Source: Massospora cicadina (lineage: Eukaryota > Entomophthoromycota > Entomophthoromycetes > Entomophthorales > Entomophthoraceae). From it: a stretch of DNA of 64,000 bases. Made by a program: the position numbers and the translations under genes. The stretch spans positions 1-64,000 of the forward strand of contig JAKSZP010017512.1 of the NCBI GenBank assembly GCA_022478985.1. Direction: 5' to 3'. Shown here piece by piece: positions 43,901 through 55,300 of this stretch (its first letter is position 1; every line of letters begins with the position of its first letter). The notes under the pieces were generated by a model, which did no database searches, had not been told where the DNA came from, and saw nothing but the letters and a program-made list of their open reading frames with translations.

Positions 43901-45517
43901 TGTAAGTCTTGGGGACCAGCCCCTACAACTGGATAGGGAGCAGCATCTCTTTCAGACCAAAAGGGGGCCAAAAGCCCAAGTGGACCCCCTGTCACAGTTG
44001 AGCGACCTGGCGCATGTAGTTGATGAGCGCTAGGTAACTGCCCTTCCACCTAGAGATATCCAAATCTCTCCCTCCCCCTCCCCAACCCTGATAAAATTAA
44101 TAGAGGGGACCTGCCAAGAGATCATGCAGGCCAGGGGCCTTGGGCGGGCCCCTGGGATCCCCCACTTACCAGGGAAAATTTACCAAAATTTTGAAGAAAC
44201 TGCCAGTGCAAGTATTGGAGCCCAGCCTGCAGATTCCGGGCTAATGGAGCTGGTCCGGACTGGTCAGGTCCAAGAATTAGATCAGAACTCAATTCAGGTT
44301 TTGAATCAGGCCACCAGTGATTTGGATTAGTTGCCCCACCCCTCAGAACAGATCTGAGAAGCTCAGATCGCATAGACAACCAAATTGAGAGTTCAGACTG
44401 GGTTGCATACAACCGAGCACCAAGGCCACAGCCCCCTGAGACAAATCTGGGAATTCCAAACTACTTGAGCTACCCAACTCAAATGGTCAAGGCCCAGATC
44501 GGTACCATAAACCTAGTCTAGCCCCAAAAATTTGGGAAAATCAGCAAAAGTTTTTTTGATTTTTGCCAAGATTTTGGAAACCATCCATCCACTCCCCCAC
44601 CTGCCAGCCAACCAAATCCCATCGCCAATCCTCAACCCCCCAATACTTAAGGCAACTGCTCTGTCAATGGGCAGTTGTTGGTTCATTCTCTATTCTCCTC
44701 ACGCTTTGCACCAAAATAAAGTCTATTACCCTGAATGCCTTGTCGTGGACTCTGCCTGTTGTTTTTCCTATTCAAAATTCCACCGATCAATTTGGCAAAG
44801 CATGTCGCCACCAAATTAATTATCCCGATGATTGCCAAATGGGTCATCCAGTCACTCGACCCTGCCACATGGTGGTGAATCATATCTGTGGTGAACCACC
44901 TCACTCTCAATGATGGAGTCAACTCTCTGTCCATTTTCATGTATCCATTAAATGTGAACCCATCTGCTCGCTTCACCAATGGGCTTTCTGAGAGTGCTCC
45001 CCTATTGGAGCAGCCTCAGGGCGCCCCCTCCCCAAGGCCTGCGAGCTCAGCCCCCACACCTGGCTTGTCTGCCGTTGATCCCACCCACCTAAGGGCCCCA
45101 GAGTACCCCAACCAAGGGGCACTCAGCCCCAACTCTCATCTTGGTCCTGTTTTCCCCTCTGAAAGCACCCCTGTTCGCGCGGTGGGTTTTGTGCTTCCCC
45201 TCTCTGGTGCACAGACCCACCTACCCATAACCAAAGGCCAGCAACCATGCACCCTGAAGGAGTCATCATTTTCCCCACCTCTCCCACCCTTGGGGGTTGC
45301 CCCCGCAAGACTCGCGGTTGTCCCCATTGCAACCATCTGGTTTGCCTTGGGGGCCTTCAGTATGTTAATGAACATTTACTTTCCTCACATCCCCAATAGA
45401 TCTCCACTTCTTCTAGTCGCATGGACTGCTGTGCCTTGGCATTCTGGGCTCTCCACTGGGTGCTCACACACCCTGACTCGGATCCCAGTCTAATTCTTAT
45501 CAGCTGTTTCCATGACA
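43901..45517 (+). repeat. Element I 3' LTR
   Basis: 1,617 bp, colinear with 37660-39272. Ends ...TTTCCATGACA. The frame 44888-45493 is LTR sequence. Confidence 0.92.
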
Positions 45518-45858
45518 CCCACGAGTTAGCCAGTATAATGATTGAACTTGGCTAACTGGATGTGTGGAGAGCTGTCCATGGTGATGAGGGAGAGATTGGG
45601 TGGACTCACATCCCAGGGGATCATTTCTCCCGCATTGACCTTGTGTCAGTGCCCCAGCCTCTTCTAAGTCACTTTAAGTTGATCCTTCAGAATCATGATC
45701 CAGGTGCTTCAGACCACAGACCCCTGGAACAGCAGATCAGTGACCCTCGGGTTGCTTCTGCAGGGAAGGGGATCTGGAGACTGAACCCTGAACTTCTGAA
45801 TTGGAGTCCACTTTAGGATATCATGAGGAAGAAGGTGAGGTAGTGGAGAAGCAAAATT
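45518..45858 (+). pseudogene. LINE-K ORF2, AP-like endonuclease, C-terminal part
   Basis: Continuation of 37659 after element I: ELGXLDVWR (the WR motif follows the duplicated cccac), DHFSRIDLVSVPQPLL, and NHDPGASDHRPLEQQI, the Asp-His motif of the fold. A TAG at 45814-45816 follows. All three catalytic motif groups are seen when the two halves are compared, confirming one domain split by element I. Confidence 0.85.
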
Positions 45859-47440
45859 GTGCGGAAGCCTGATGTGGCAGTAAAATGGTTGCAGATGAAG
45901 GCTGATCTCAAGATGGCTTGTGAAATCTTTGGGAGGCAGCTAGGGGCCATACGTTCGCGGTATGAGACCTTGGAGAGGAGCTTTGAGAGTACCTGCAAGC
46001 AGGCCATGGTCATGGGGGTATCAGCCTACACAGCTAAGGCTGAATTGTATGCAAAATCGATGGGAGCCTTCATTGTGGATCGCCTCAAACAAAGGAAGTC
46101 TAGATGGGATGAGGATTCTAACAGCAATGTGGCCCTACTCCGTAAGGCAGTAGGGGCATTCAGACCTTCAGTAAGGATCTTGTCACTTTGTGATGGGGGA
46201 GTTGAGGTAAAGTATGTAGCTCATATGGCTGAGGTGGCCAAATCCTACTATGAGGACCTTTATGGCCCCTCTGAGAATGACCTTGAGGCATCCAAAATAT
46301 TCTCAAGTGGACTGGGGGTACTGCCAAAGGAGACTCAGATGCACCTATGCAGCAAGATCCGCAAATTGGAGGTGTCAGACGCCATCTGCAAGGGCAAGAA
46401 TGGTAAGGCTCCTGGGGAGGATGGGTCGATCTTGGAGCTCTTCAAATTATTTCAGGCAGAAATGTCTGAGATGCTTGATGAGCTCTACAACCAACTCCTA
46501 GCCTCTAATATAATCGAGCCAGCCTTTTCAAAGGGTGTAGTAGTGGTGTTGTATAATAAGGGCAATCCCTCCCTCATGGGGAACTATCGGCCTTTGACCC
46601 TGCTAAACATTGACTATAAGATCTTAATGAAAATCCTAACCAATCAACTAAAGGGGGTTGTGGCAGATAAAGTTGGGAAAGAGCAGAATGGGTTTATCCC
46701 AGGACGCTCAATTACTGACAACTTGATGCTGCTTCACCTGATAGAAGAGTGGGCAAGTAAACAGTATGATCATAGGGGGTGGCTACTGTTTCTTGATCAA
46801 GAAAAGGCGTATGATCGGGTGAATCATGAGTTTCTTTGGGAAGTGTTAAGTAGGGTTGGAATCAAGGGGCATTTTTTGAGACTGCTTAAAGCGATTTATG
46901 AAAAGGCCTCATCGGTTGTCAATATCAATGGGGTCCTCTCCCACCCCTTTAGGGTGTGTGTAGGGGCGTGCGTCAGGGAGACCCTCTATCTCCCTTGTTG
47001 TTTGTTCTTGCAATAGAGACCCTTTCAGTGGCTCTCATAAAGTCGGACTGGAGGAAACTTACCATCAACAGCGAGGAGTACTCTCATTCAATGTTTGCAT
47101 ATGATACATGGATTTATGTTTCATCAGAGGAGGAGGAGAAGGTGGTGATGAACATTCTGAAGATGTACCAGAACGCAAGCAACGCTAAGGTCAATCTGTC
47201 AAAATCCAGGGCTTGGCCCATCAGCAGAACAGCGACGTTGGGTGTGGCACCAAAGAGCTCAATCCCCTGGATGGCAACAAAGAGAAGTTTCTGTACCTCG
47301 GGTGTCCCATACCTGGGCGGGCGTCGCCACATGGTTTTTGGCTCAAAATTGAAGCAAACCTTAAAAAAGCGGCTTGGAAGTGGCAATAGCTCAACTTATC
47401 TTATCGGGGAAGGGCCATTGTCATAAACACTTTTATTTTT
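45859..47440 (+). pseudogene. LINE-K ORF2, reverse transcriptase
   Basis: 45859-47016 is a 385-residue open frame, the longest in the window. It has a helical linker, GKAPGEDGSILELFK, MGNYRPLTLLNIDYKI, EQNGFIPGRSITDN and LFLDQEKAYDRVNHEFLW. A one-base shift at about 46960-46980 leads to 46956-47426 with GVRQGDPLSPLLFVLAIE. The catalytic box at 47094-47105 reads FAYD instead of FADD: one metal-binding Asp is lost. Otherwise well preserved. Confidence 0.92.
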
Positions 47441-48640
47441 TACAGACTATGGTACATTGCCGGATTTGTTCCACCACTGGCATCTTCCATCAGAAGAATA
47501 CAGAGTTCAATCATCCAGTTCATTTGGCGAGGGAAAGCTTCAAAACCAGTTACTCTAACTTGTGTCAGGAGGTGAAGAAGGGGGCATTGTTCTGATTTAC
47601 TTCGGGAGTATGATCAAAGCACTGCAGCTGAAATGGATCACATGGTTCACTCGGGAGGGAAAATCCATCTGTTGGGCTCCAATATTGGAGGACTACCTCT
47701 CTAAGGCTTGCAAGGACAGTTCGAACAAGGATCTTGGTGTTAGCTGGGGCACCAATAAAGGGGACATCCTAAGCTTGGGGAACCTACCAGGCTACTAGAA
47801 GGACTACTTTAGAGCTTGGGTGGGCAGCAAGGATGATTGGAGGGTGGAGAGTGGACCATTGAAAGGATCCGGGAAATTCCTCTTAGGGGAGGAGCTTGGG
47901 GACTGGAGATGGAACCTCGTCTGCGCAAGGCCTTCAAGCACTTTATTGGGGTGGTCCACTGGGGGGACCTCCTTGATGGTGATGGCCGGAGGGTGCTTAG
48001 GGTGGAAGCAGTCAATAGTGTTGCCAGTACCTCCAAGGTGCTGGTAAGTAAGGCATGGGATGTTGTGGTTGCAACTGAATTGCCTTCTTGCTGGAGGAAA
48101 GCAATTCCTTCTCTGGCTGCATTAGAGGCTGGTGAATCCTGTTCAGAAGGTCGTGGAGGGCAGCATTGGTGGGTGTTCCCACGATGAAGTGAAGGCTGAA
48201 AATACCCCAGATTGGAAAGTCTCTTCGTCCTTTAGGACTGGCTCAAGGTGGGGTGAGGTAGTGGTGTCTGCCTCTCAGATTTCACAACCGCCGGGTTCCA
48301 GAAGCTACAAGACAGAGAGATTTGCTCGATGTACTTGTCCTGGATCACTTGCAAAATGCGACCTGGCCTGATGGACCTGTGGGGGAGGAGGGTTAAGGGA
48401 TGCTGGTCTATACCAGTTCAGAACTTTCTCTTCCAACTCCGCAGCAACATCCTGGTCACTGGGGCGACTTTGCGTAAGTGGAGTAAGCATAAGGAGGTTG
48501 ACCTTCTGTATGCCTGTAAGTTATGCAGAGGGGTGGAGATGGCAAAGCACATCTTCACAGAGTGTCCGGCAGCGGATGCTGTGTGGAGTAGTGTTCTCCT
48601 TTGGTATGAAGCATACCAACCAGGGTGTGAGTAATCCTCT
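47441..48640 (+). pseudogene. LINE-K ORF2 C-terminal region
   Basis: Pieces 47562-47798, 47837-48187 and 48329-48634. The last contains VDLLYACKLCRGVEMAKHIFTECP, a CX2C...HX4C motif of the zf-RVT type, then AVWSSVLLWYEAYQP. Ends at TAA 48632-48634. At least four frame changes. Confidence 0.78.
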
Positions 48641-49142
48641 AGCCAACTCGCATGGCCAGAGATCCTGACTGCTTATGTCCCACCAAGTCTGCTTGCAGAC
48701 AAGGAGGGGTTCAGGGTCTGGTGCACGATATGAGGGGAGGTGATGTATGGTCTATGGCTTGCCAGAAACCAGCGTTGCTTCCCTTCAGAAGGAATCCAGG
48801 CAACAAGCTCCCTGGCCATGGTCAAGCGACGGCTATAAATAGCTGTAGAAAGCTATGGCAATCCTCTTTCCTCAAGTAAGTCCAACTTGGGGGTCAGTCT
48901 GGTCTCATTCCTCGCAGTAAGGAATGGGAGGCATATCTCTGAACTGGGTGGGTAGCCTTTGCTACCTGATATACCAGGTTTTGAAGAATATGTCAGTTTG
49001 GGAGTGTTGTGAGCCACCCCATCCACAGTCAGGCCCACTTTGGTGGTGCTTAAATTCATGCAGCCCCAGTGCAGTAGGGGGCAGTACTCTAGGTTTCATC
49101 CCGCAAAGTTGCCTTCACTGGGTGCCCTAACGGGCACAAAAA
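48641..49142 (+). other. LINE-K 3' untranslated region and tail
   Basis: No coding motif. It closes with GTGCCC-TAAC-GGGCAC and A6 at 49121-49142, a perfect six-pair hairpin just before the duplication, likely the RT recognition structure. Confidence 0.65.
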
Positions 49143-49156
49143 ACACATGAATGTCA
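49143..49156. repeat. Target-site duplication of LINE-K (right)
   Basis: acacatgaatgtca; partner of 35201-35214. Confidence 0.85.
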
Positions 49157-50399
49157 ATGGGTTAACTCATTTGCCTGTTCTTCACTTAGATAACGGTGAA
49201 GCTGAGAGATTTCATGGCCTTATTATGACCCCAATTCTTGAGATAATGAGGATAAACCTTCTAAGAAAATGCTAGTTCGTCACTCCAGAAACATCAAAGT
49301 GAAAAGCGGGCAGTTATATAAAAAAGTAGTATAAATTGGTTGCACTATCTTCAACCTTTGGAACGAGTACCTTCTATCATGGAGTCCCACTCTACCCTGG
49401 GCATGGCGGAGTTCAGAACACTCATGACTGAATTTAGATATAAGTTCTATTGGGAGGGAATTATGGAATCTATTTTTGAAGTTCTGGATGCCTTCCTAGC
49501 CTGTAAAAAGCAATCCAGTTTCAAGAAAATACCATTATCAAACTACTTCTTTTCAACAACCATTCCACACAATAATCTTAAATGTGATAGGTCTCCTAGC
49601 CTAGACAACCACTAATATTCAATACATACTATTACGTATTGATCACTTTACAAAATAGGTTGAAGCCATTGCTCTCCTGGCCCAAACTATTAAGGCTACC
49701 ACAACATTCCTGCAACATTATATCTTCACTCGCTATGGTTGCCATAAGGTTCTTCTCTGCGACAAAGGAAAAATTTCACCTCCAGAGTGGTCAAGATCCT
49801 AGCTACCTCCATGGGAGCACAACAACTTTTTTTGGCCTCCTATAACCCTTCTATGAACAGTACTGAAAAAAGAGTAAATGTAACTTTGGTTTTAATTCTT
49901 TGAAAGATGGCCACTTCAGACCCTCTACACTGAAACCAATTCTTGCTTAGTGCACTGATGGCATATAATATAAGTTACCACCAAACCCTTAAATGTCTGC
50001 TTTCCACATCTTATATGATCAAGAACCTAGGGTACCCAGATTTTGGCTAAAAAAATTTTTCTGCTAGAACTGAAGATCCTAACAAAACTATGAAGAGGAT
50101 AGCCAAACAAATTATTCAGTTAAAATCTGATGCCATGACCACCTTATCTAAACCTCTACTAAAGAGGGATGAGCAATGTGCTTAGAAATCCTCTTTACTC
50201 TTTCCAGATATCAGACTTGGTTTATAATATCACACTTGCATCACCCACATAAGTAGCAAACTTGGGTCCATTTGGTAAGGACCTTTCATCATCACTTATA
50301 AGAGGGGTGATGAATACCCTATCAAGTCTCTTGCCTCTAGAGTCACTATAGACAGACTACATGGATGATTTCTACGCACCTATTATACCTTCAACATAA
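49157..50399 (+). pseudogene. Element D integrase
   Basis: The frame resumes with NGLTHLPVLHLDN, finishing RNase H. HHCC domain at 49385-49520 (STLGMAEFRT, RYKFYWEGIMESIFEVLDAFLACKK), with the HxxH pair damaged. Core remnants: ILRIDHFTK at about 49635, TTTFLQHYIFTRYGCHKVLLCDKG (Asp), and STEKRVNVTLVLIL (Glu) at about 49858. The C-terminal part to about 50350 is broken. No chromodomain. Confidence 0.72.
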
Positions 50400-50411
50400 T
50401 TGAGGGGGCAA
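50400..50411 (+). other. Element D polypurine tract
   Basis: TTGAGGGGGCAA directly before the 3' LTR start. Confidence 0.68.
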
Positions 50412-50964
50412 TGAAGGACAACTGGATGTACAACTAGTGTTAAAAATTCCCAAGTATTAAATAGTTCAAGTAATACTAGAAATTGCAAGACAAACTCTCA
50501 GAGGAATAGTATAGATTAGGTTAATGATTTTATATCTAATCCTTGGCGGAATAGGAGAACTGAGTTAAAAGTTAACAACGCAATAATTTGATTTTAGTGC
50601 TAAAAATATAAGAGAAAATAACCCCCTTTTATAGACCTAAAGGTATACTCAAAGGGCTTATTATTTTATTTCTCCAATCAAGAATTAGGAAATCCCGTAA
50701 TTTGACTAAAGTGAAAATATTTGCAAGACAGCTGATTAAGAATGTATATTAAGTCACTACCATATGGATTCTTCATACCTGATGCTGACTAATCACCTGT
50801 AACTAAGTCCTACATAGTGAAGAGATTTTAAAGGATTCTGATAGGTTAAATTGTCATTAGTTAAAACCTATTCTCCCAACTATAAATCCATCACTTTGTA
50901 CTTAACTCACATCAGAGTGAACATGAATTTGGATCAAAATCATAGTGACAATAAATATGAGTCT
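50412..50964 (+). repeat. Element D 3' LTR, left part
   Basis: Colinear with 22128-22592 and 24501-24650. Interrupted by C2 after aaatatgagtct. Confidence 0.82.
50953..50964. repeat. Target-site duplication of C2 (left)
   Basis: aaatatgagtct, identical over 12 bp to 52906-52917; the following bases (aaac, caac) nearly match as well. Confidence 0.85.
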
Positions 50965-52905
50965 AAACTCTCTTTCCGCTCAATATAACTTTCTGAGCAA
51001 ATTATATGGAAAACTAAGAAAATAATTTTGATCACCTGCTTTAGTTTCGCTCCAATGTCATCAGATTCTTCGCTGGCTGCTCCAGTGTGGGGTGGCGGCG
51101 AAGCTCCCCCTGCCATTTTCTGTCAGGTTGGAAATTCACACTTGTACTAGCTCACCCAGTCATACCAAACCCCTGGGATGAATTGTTCCTCCTAAGAATC
51201 TCAACACCAACCTTTCTCATACCCAAATGGTGCTTTGTTGCCCCCTGGTTCTCCCCCAGAGCAACATGCATTTCAGCTTAGGGTCAACTAAGGGAAACTT
51301 TTCCCTTACCACAACCAAGCCATCATCATAATGGTTCAGGTAGTGATGACTCCCACCAGTTATATCAATTTCCGACCCTATAAGGGGTGTTTCAATCTCA
51401 GCTTCACCTGTGAAGCTGACGCCGCCACTGCAGCAAATGTGCCCCTGGTATTCCAGGGTACCCCTCTCCATACAACTCAGACCTGGCTCCCAGCAGATAC
51501 CACTTTGGTACAATTTGCTGGGTTGCCACTCACCTCCCCCTGTGGTGCTCCACCTGGAGCTGATGGAAGGTTTAGCAGCCTATGGCTCCAACCCCATCTT
51601 ACAATTTGTGGTCCCAAATGGGGCCACACAACTTGCTGAACCTTGGGCGTATGCCACGATTAGCCCTAAATTCAGAAAAATCACCGTTTTGATTCCCCTC
51701 ATGCCATCATTCCTTCTGCCCAGGAACATCCGTTCTAGGCCTGCGTCGAGGCAGGCAGACAATCTGTCCATTCTGTTTTGAGTTGGACCACTCAAACTAC
51801 AAGTGCCCCTCCTTAGCTACTTACAACAGCTCTTATTTTTTGTCTGCTGATTCCAATCCACCGCCCACCCTGCTCCAGTTCTGGTATGGGGTACATTCCT
51901 AACCCCCTCCCCCAAAGCCTTTTTCTGCAGCTGCACCTGCAGCCACCATCAGCCTCCTCCTCGCCCCAGTGCCACACACGATTACTCTAATCATGCACTG
52001 GCTAGGACCCCAGTTTGATCCCATGCTTCCTCCAATGAATCAACCAAACCTCAACCATATGCCGATTCCCCAATTCAATTCAACCAGGACCCATAGGAGT
52101 TAATGGCTGAGATTGACAAATCAATTAACTCATTGAAGAAACATCTCTTTAAATTGAGCAGTTCATTAATGCAGAATGGGACGCCAAATACCCCCTTCAT
52201 TTATATGCCCCACAGCCGAATTCCAAATCATTTTACAGTGACCACCAGCTTACAGTTGAAGCAGCTGCCACACCAGATTGTTATCCCCTCCACAAAGCTG
52301 TCGCCAAATATATGGCGATGCTCACAGGAGGTATTCCCCCTCCTGTTATGCCCTCAGCCCTCGCCCCAAAAAGTAAGATTACAGTGAATCAATTTCACAA
52401 AAATGTCAATGACGCTATCTAGAACGTGGTAACTGTAGCACGGAATCCTAAAGCTAAGATTACCCAAACCAATATTGCCATATTCATTAAACTCCCATAC
52501 ACCCGCATTATAGCTGAAAAAAGCTTTAGCCAAATATATCAGTGCCAATTTCTTAGCTGGCAATTCCCATGAAATACCAATCATTAGTGATATTGAACCA
52601 CATGTTGCCGATGCCCTGACGCCCTTTCTCTCCATCTTAACACATGCCCTACTCTGGGATGAGGAAGCTGCTGTTGAAGATGAGCCCCCTGATCCTCCCT
52701 CCCCTTCCACCATGGTTAGATAAGCGGTTCTCCACTGCCCCACCTGGTTGGATGTTTTTATTTGGTGTGTTTCATTCAATCCGCTCATTTTGGGCGTTCT
52801 GTTTGAATTGATTAGTTACGTTAGTTTTAATTTTTTATTTTTAATTTTTAGTTTTTAGTTTCAGTAATGTCCATCCCCTGGTTGGCTTACTACAAATAAA
52901 TCAAA
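50965..52905 (+). mobile_element. C2, ORF1-only LINE-like element
   Basis: 1,941 bp in the D 3' LTR. The 5' end (TCTCTTTCCGCTCAATATAAC) and 3' end (GTCCATCCCCTGGTTGGCTT and CAAATAAAT at 52869-52901) match C1. Flanked by a 12-bp duplication. The uninterrupted 5' LTR of D (24640-24655) shows the empty site. One ORF with a knuckle and no RT. Confidence 0.88.
51055..52790 (+). pseudogene. C2 ORF: zinc-knuckle protein of unknown family
   Basis: ATG 51055 begins MSSDSSLAAPVWGGGEAPP. The motifs GKLFPYHNQAIIIMVQVV, INFRPYKGCFNLSFTC, VPLVFQGTPL and GLAAYGSNPILQFVVPNGA parallel C1. The knuckle at 51765-51806 reads CPFCFELDHSNYKC and is perfect. Then a Pro-rich linker, a helical stretch around 52103-52170 (MAEIDKSINSLKKHL), and a C-terminal block with stops. 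The predicted protein is about 550-600 residues if unbroken. No catalytic motif anywhere. Confidence 0.72.
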
Positions 52906-53355
52906 AAATATGAGTCTCAACCCTGGATTTATTAGATGTACATGAATATTTGCAAGTCAAAGGATGCATATCTAAAAGCTTGATAATGCATTGATTCCCA
53001 TAGTAGCGACCAAGTATTGCAAAGAGGAACAAACCCCAGAAGCCTGGCCACCTTTGTTAGCCTCAAAATAATCTTGAAAATCTATTATTTGCTAGCATCA
53101 CGTGACCATAGTCTTTATAAGTCTATGCCTATGGGATTTTCCTGAAAATAAAGTATAGAAAACCCCAGATTTTTTATTAAATAAAGTATTATTTATCATA
53201 TCCATATTAATTGTTAACTCAAAGTTGTTTGTGGTCTACTTTATAGTCCCAGATTTTTGAACAACTTCCAAGTTTATTAGTACTTCTAAAATTGTTATAT
53301 TGTTTAGATCATGCGTCCAAGCACCTGAGAGAAGCTCCTTTCCAGTATTTTAACA
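52906..53355 (+). repeat. Element D 3' LTR, right part
   Basis: Starts with the second C2 duplication. Colinear with 24651-25072. Ends TATTTTAACA, followed by aagac, the D target duplication (53356-53360). Confidence 0.82.
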
Positions 53356-53360
53356 AAGAC

Positions 53361-54730
53361 CAATCAGTATCCAACCCAAAGCTTTGATTAGTTTGTTTGA
53401 GAAACAATGAAAGGGAAACATAAAAAATCAGGTCATTTTTTAAGAGTGTGGCAAGTACGGCTATGTTATAATAAGCTGCCAAAATAAACTGGACAAGGTC
53501 AATATGGTTGTACCTGCTGACAATTAAGTGTCCTAATCCAGAAATGATCAGGCAGAATAGACATGGAACAATCTATTTCCACCTATGCTTAAGTTCCCCA
53601 TGATTTAGTAAAATGACAATATAAAGGAACTGATATGAACTAAAAATCTTGTGGTTACTATTTGAAAGAAAAGAGTCACTGATCCTGAATTGATGGAAAA
53701 GGTATGCCCATATGTGAAGAAGCTTCAAGCCATGCAAGCGTACATGGAAGCCAATAGAAGTACCTTGGATGATGTTAACATATTGATTCCCATGACCACC
53801 ATTAAGGAGTGATTCCCCAATGTCGCTGAACTGCTTTCTCAATCCTTTAATTTGGAAAAAGATGCCGCAATTTTTAACAATATTTTTTATTCTAATTAAA
53901 CTTATGCCAATATTTAGGTAAATTGAGTAAAGGTTTATGACATCGGTGATGGTGAAACTACAACTAATAATGTCTCTACAAATTTAGTAAAAAGTTAAGG
54001 CTTGCACAGGATGTGGATCATAATAAGATTTATAAAATAGCTGATCTGCATACCATTACTTATTAGAATGCATATAGCGTCTTGCCTCTACAGTTATGAT
54101 CCATCATTGTCACTGTGCCAGCAATAGTTTTTTGATTAAAGTTATCAAATATTGATTGGCACTGACTTCATGTGACAATATGGGTTTCAGTGTGATTTTC
54201 AAGAAAATATTTTGAATTTTTAGGGCAAAAATTTGCCACTAATTTACAACGGGAAAGGGGATCCATCCCCAAATTTGAAAAACGCTTATATCAGTTTAGT
54301 ATATGCAGGTGGGATAATCCTTTGAGTACTTTAAAGCTGTTATTTGGTCTAGGCCACCTCTGGGTAAAAATATAATATGGCGGGGATTCCCTTAAATGGC
54401 TCAAAAGATGATGATTGTGAATCCCAGGGATCTGTGTTTATAGATATTGGCCTTACCTTGGAAAATTTTGGTTATTTGGATCTTAAAATCCACGTACCAT
54501 GGCGAAAAGATAAAGCTTAACCTCATGTTGCACCTGGGATTTTAATTCCTGATCATGGCAAAATTCAGGTAATGGTTGCCAACCTATTGTATAGACCAAT
54601 ATGAATAGAAATGAATAATATAGTTGCATTCTCTCATTTAGTTCCTACTATAAAACTTTTATCCTTTCAGGACTTTGGCCAATTAAATAAAATAGGATTA
54701 CCCAATAATCTAAAATCTTAGAAAATCTTA
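53361..54730 (+). pseudogene. Element H gag end and protease
   Basis: H sequence continues after D. 53690-53840 reads DPELMEKVCPYVKKLQAMQAY and DVNILIPMTTIKE, then FPNVAELLSQSFNLEKDAAIF, resembling the gag-protease linker. SYQILIGTDFM at about 54140-54170 is the protease end motif; the active-site motif is not readable. 54480-54720 corresponds to the RT approach (GILIPDHGKIQVMVANLLY, like LPGHGEIKFLVANL of G). Many stops. Confidence 0.62.
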
Positions 54731-55300
54731 TCTTTTTTAGCACTAGTGGTGCCCAACCCAAAAAGGGGGCCACCACGCATCTTTATTTGTGAATGAGCCA
54801 AACAAAGAGATTATTATGAATGAAAAATTCCTAATATGGCCCCTAAGTTATCAGAATAGGAAGCCATATCAGAAGGTGAGGAAGCTTTGGGAAAACTTTT
54901 GTCTGGCGCCCACTTTAGCTGGGGGTTTATGGCGGACAACGTAGGGTTGGTGTATCAGTGAAATGTGGAATAAGGATGTATAATTGGCGGTTTTATTCAT
55001 TAAAGAGGCCAGAGGTGTCCATCGCCTCAACGTATTGTGCAAGTTGATGCTCAGCAAAAGTGATGAGAGCAGGCACACAAGTGAAAGACTTGATGCACTC
55101 GCGGGTTTGGGGATAATTGGGTCAAACAGAGAAGTTTTTGCTGCAATAATGCAAGCGCTTCTCATTCCAAAAGTGAGGCCCTCAATTTCAAATTTCGCAT
55201 CCTCATCAAAATCATAAGGGAATTTTGGGATGGGAATACCCTCAACAAGGGGTTTCGTCGCCCCATGGAGATGTTGGTGGAGGAGGGTTCCCAGGCAATC
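54731..55300 (-). mobile_element. C4, 5'-truncated copy of the C3 subfamily
   Basis: About 570 bp that aligns to 22593-23160 from the shared 3' end (CTTTTTTAGCACTAGTGGTG on the plus strand) onward. The left (upstream) part is missing, the typical 5' truncation of a LINE-type insertion. Only a weak duplication (aatctt) is visible. The remaining coding part is the C-terminus of the C ORF, broken. Confidence 0.75.

Larger units (their letters stand above)
37660..45517 (+). mobile_element. Chromovirus I (Ty3/gypsy with chromodomain)
   Basis: 7,858 bp, with LTRs of 1,613 and 1,617 bp that differ at roughly 5% of positions by eye, making it one of the younger insertions. Protease, RT, RNase H, integrase and a C-terminal chromodomain follow in order. 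Sequence style (YIDDILIHSPT, HPQSDGQTERVNQ, WKQHNVFHTSLL, EFHNSHPAAP) resembles the Tcn1-like chromoviruses known from fungi and some non-flowering plants. The sequence is markedly richer in C than the AT-rich gypsy elements around it. Confidence 0.92.
35215..49142 (+). mobile_element. LINE-K, non-LTR retrotransposon split by element I
   Basis: Inserted in the RNase H of D, with a 14-bp duplication. Without element I it is about 6.07 kb. The order is 5' UTR, ORF1 with knuckle, AP endonuclease (split), RT, and C-terminal Cys/His motif. The 3' end is GGGTGCCCTAACGGGCAC followed by A6, a six-base-pair hairpin with an A tail, unlike LINE-A and LINE-B. Confidence 0.9.
22128..53355 (+). mobile_element. 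Ty3/gypsy element D, carrying four direct insertions
   Basis: LTRs start TG (22128, 50412) and end AACA (25072, 53355), with a 5-bp duplication aagac outside. The order of gag, protease, RT, RNase H, integrase is normal for Ty3/gypsy. Removing C3, LINE-B1, LINE-K (with element I) and C2 leaves an element of about 8 kb with LTRs of about 1.0 kb. The LTR copies differ at many positions, so D is old. All genes are broken. Confidence 0.88.
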
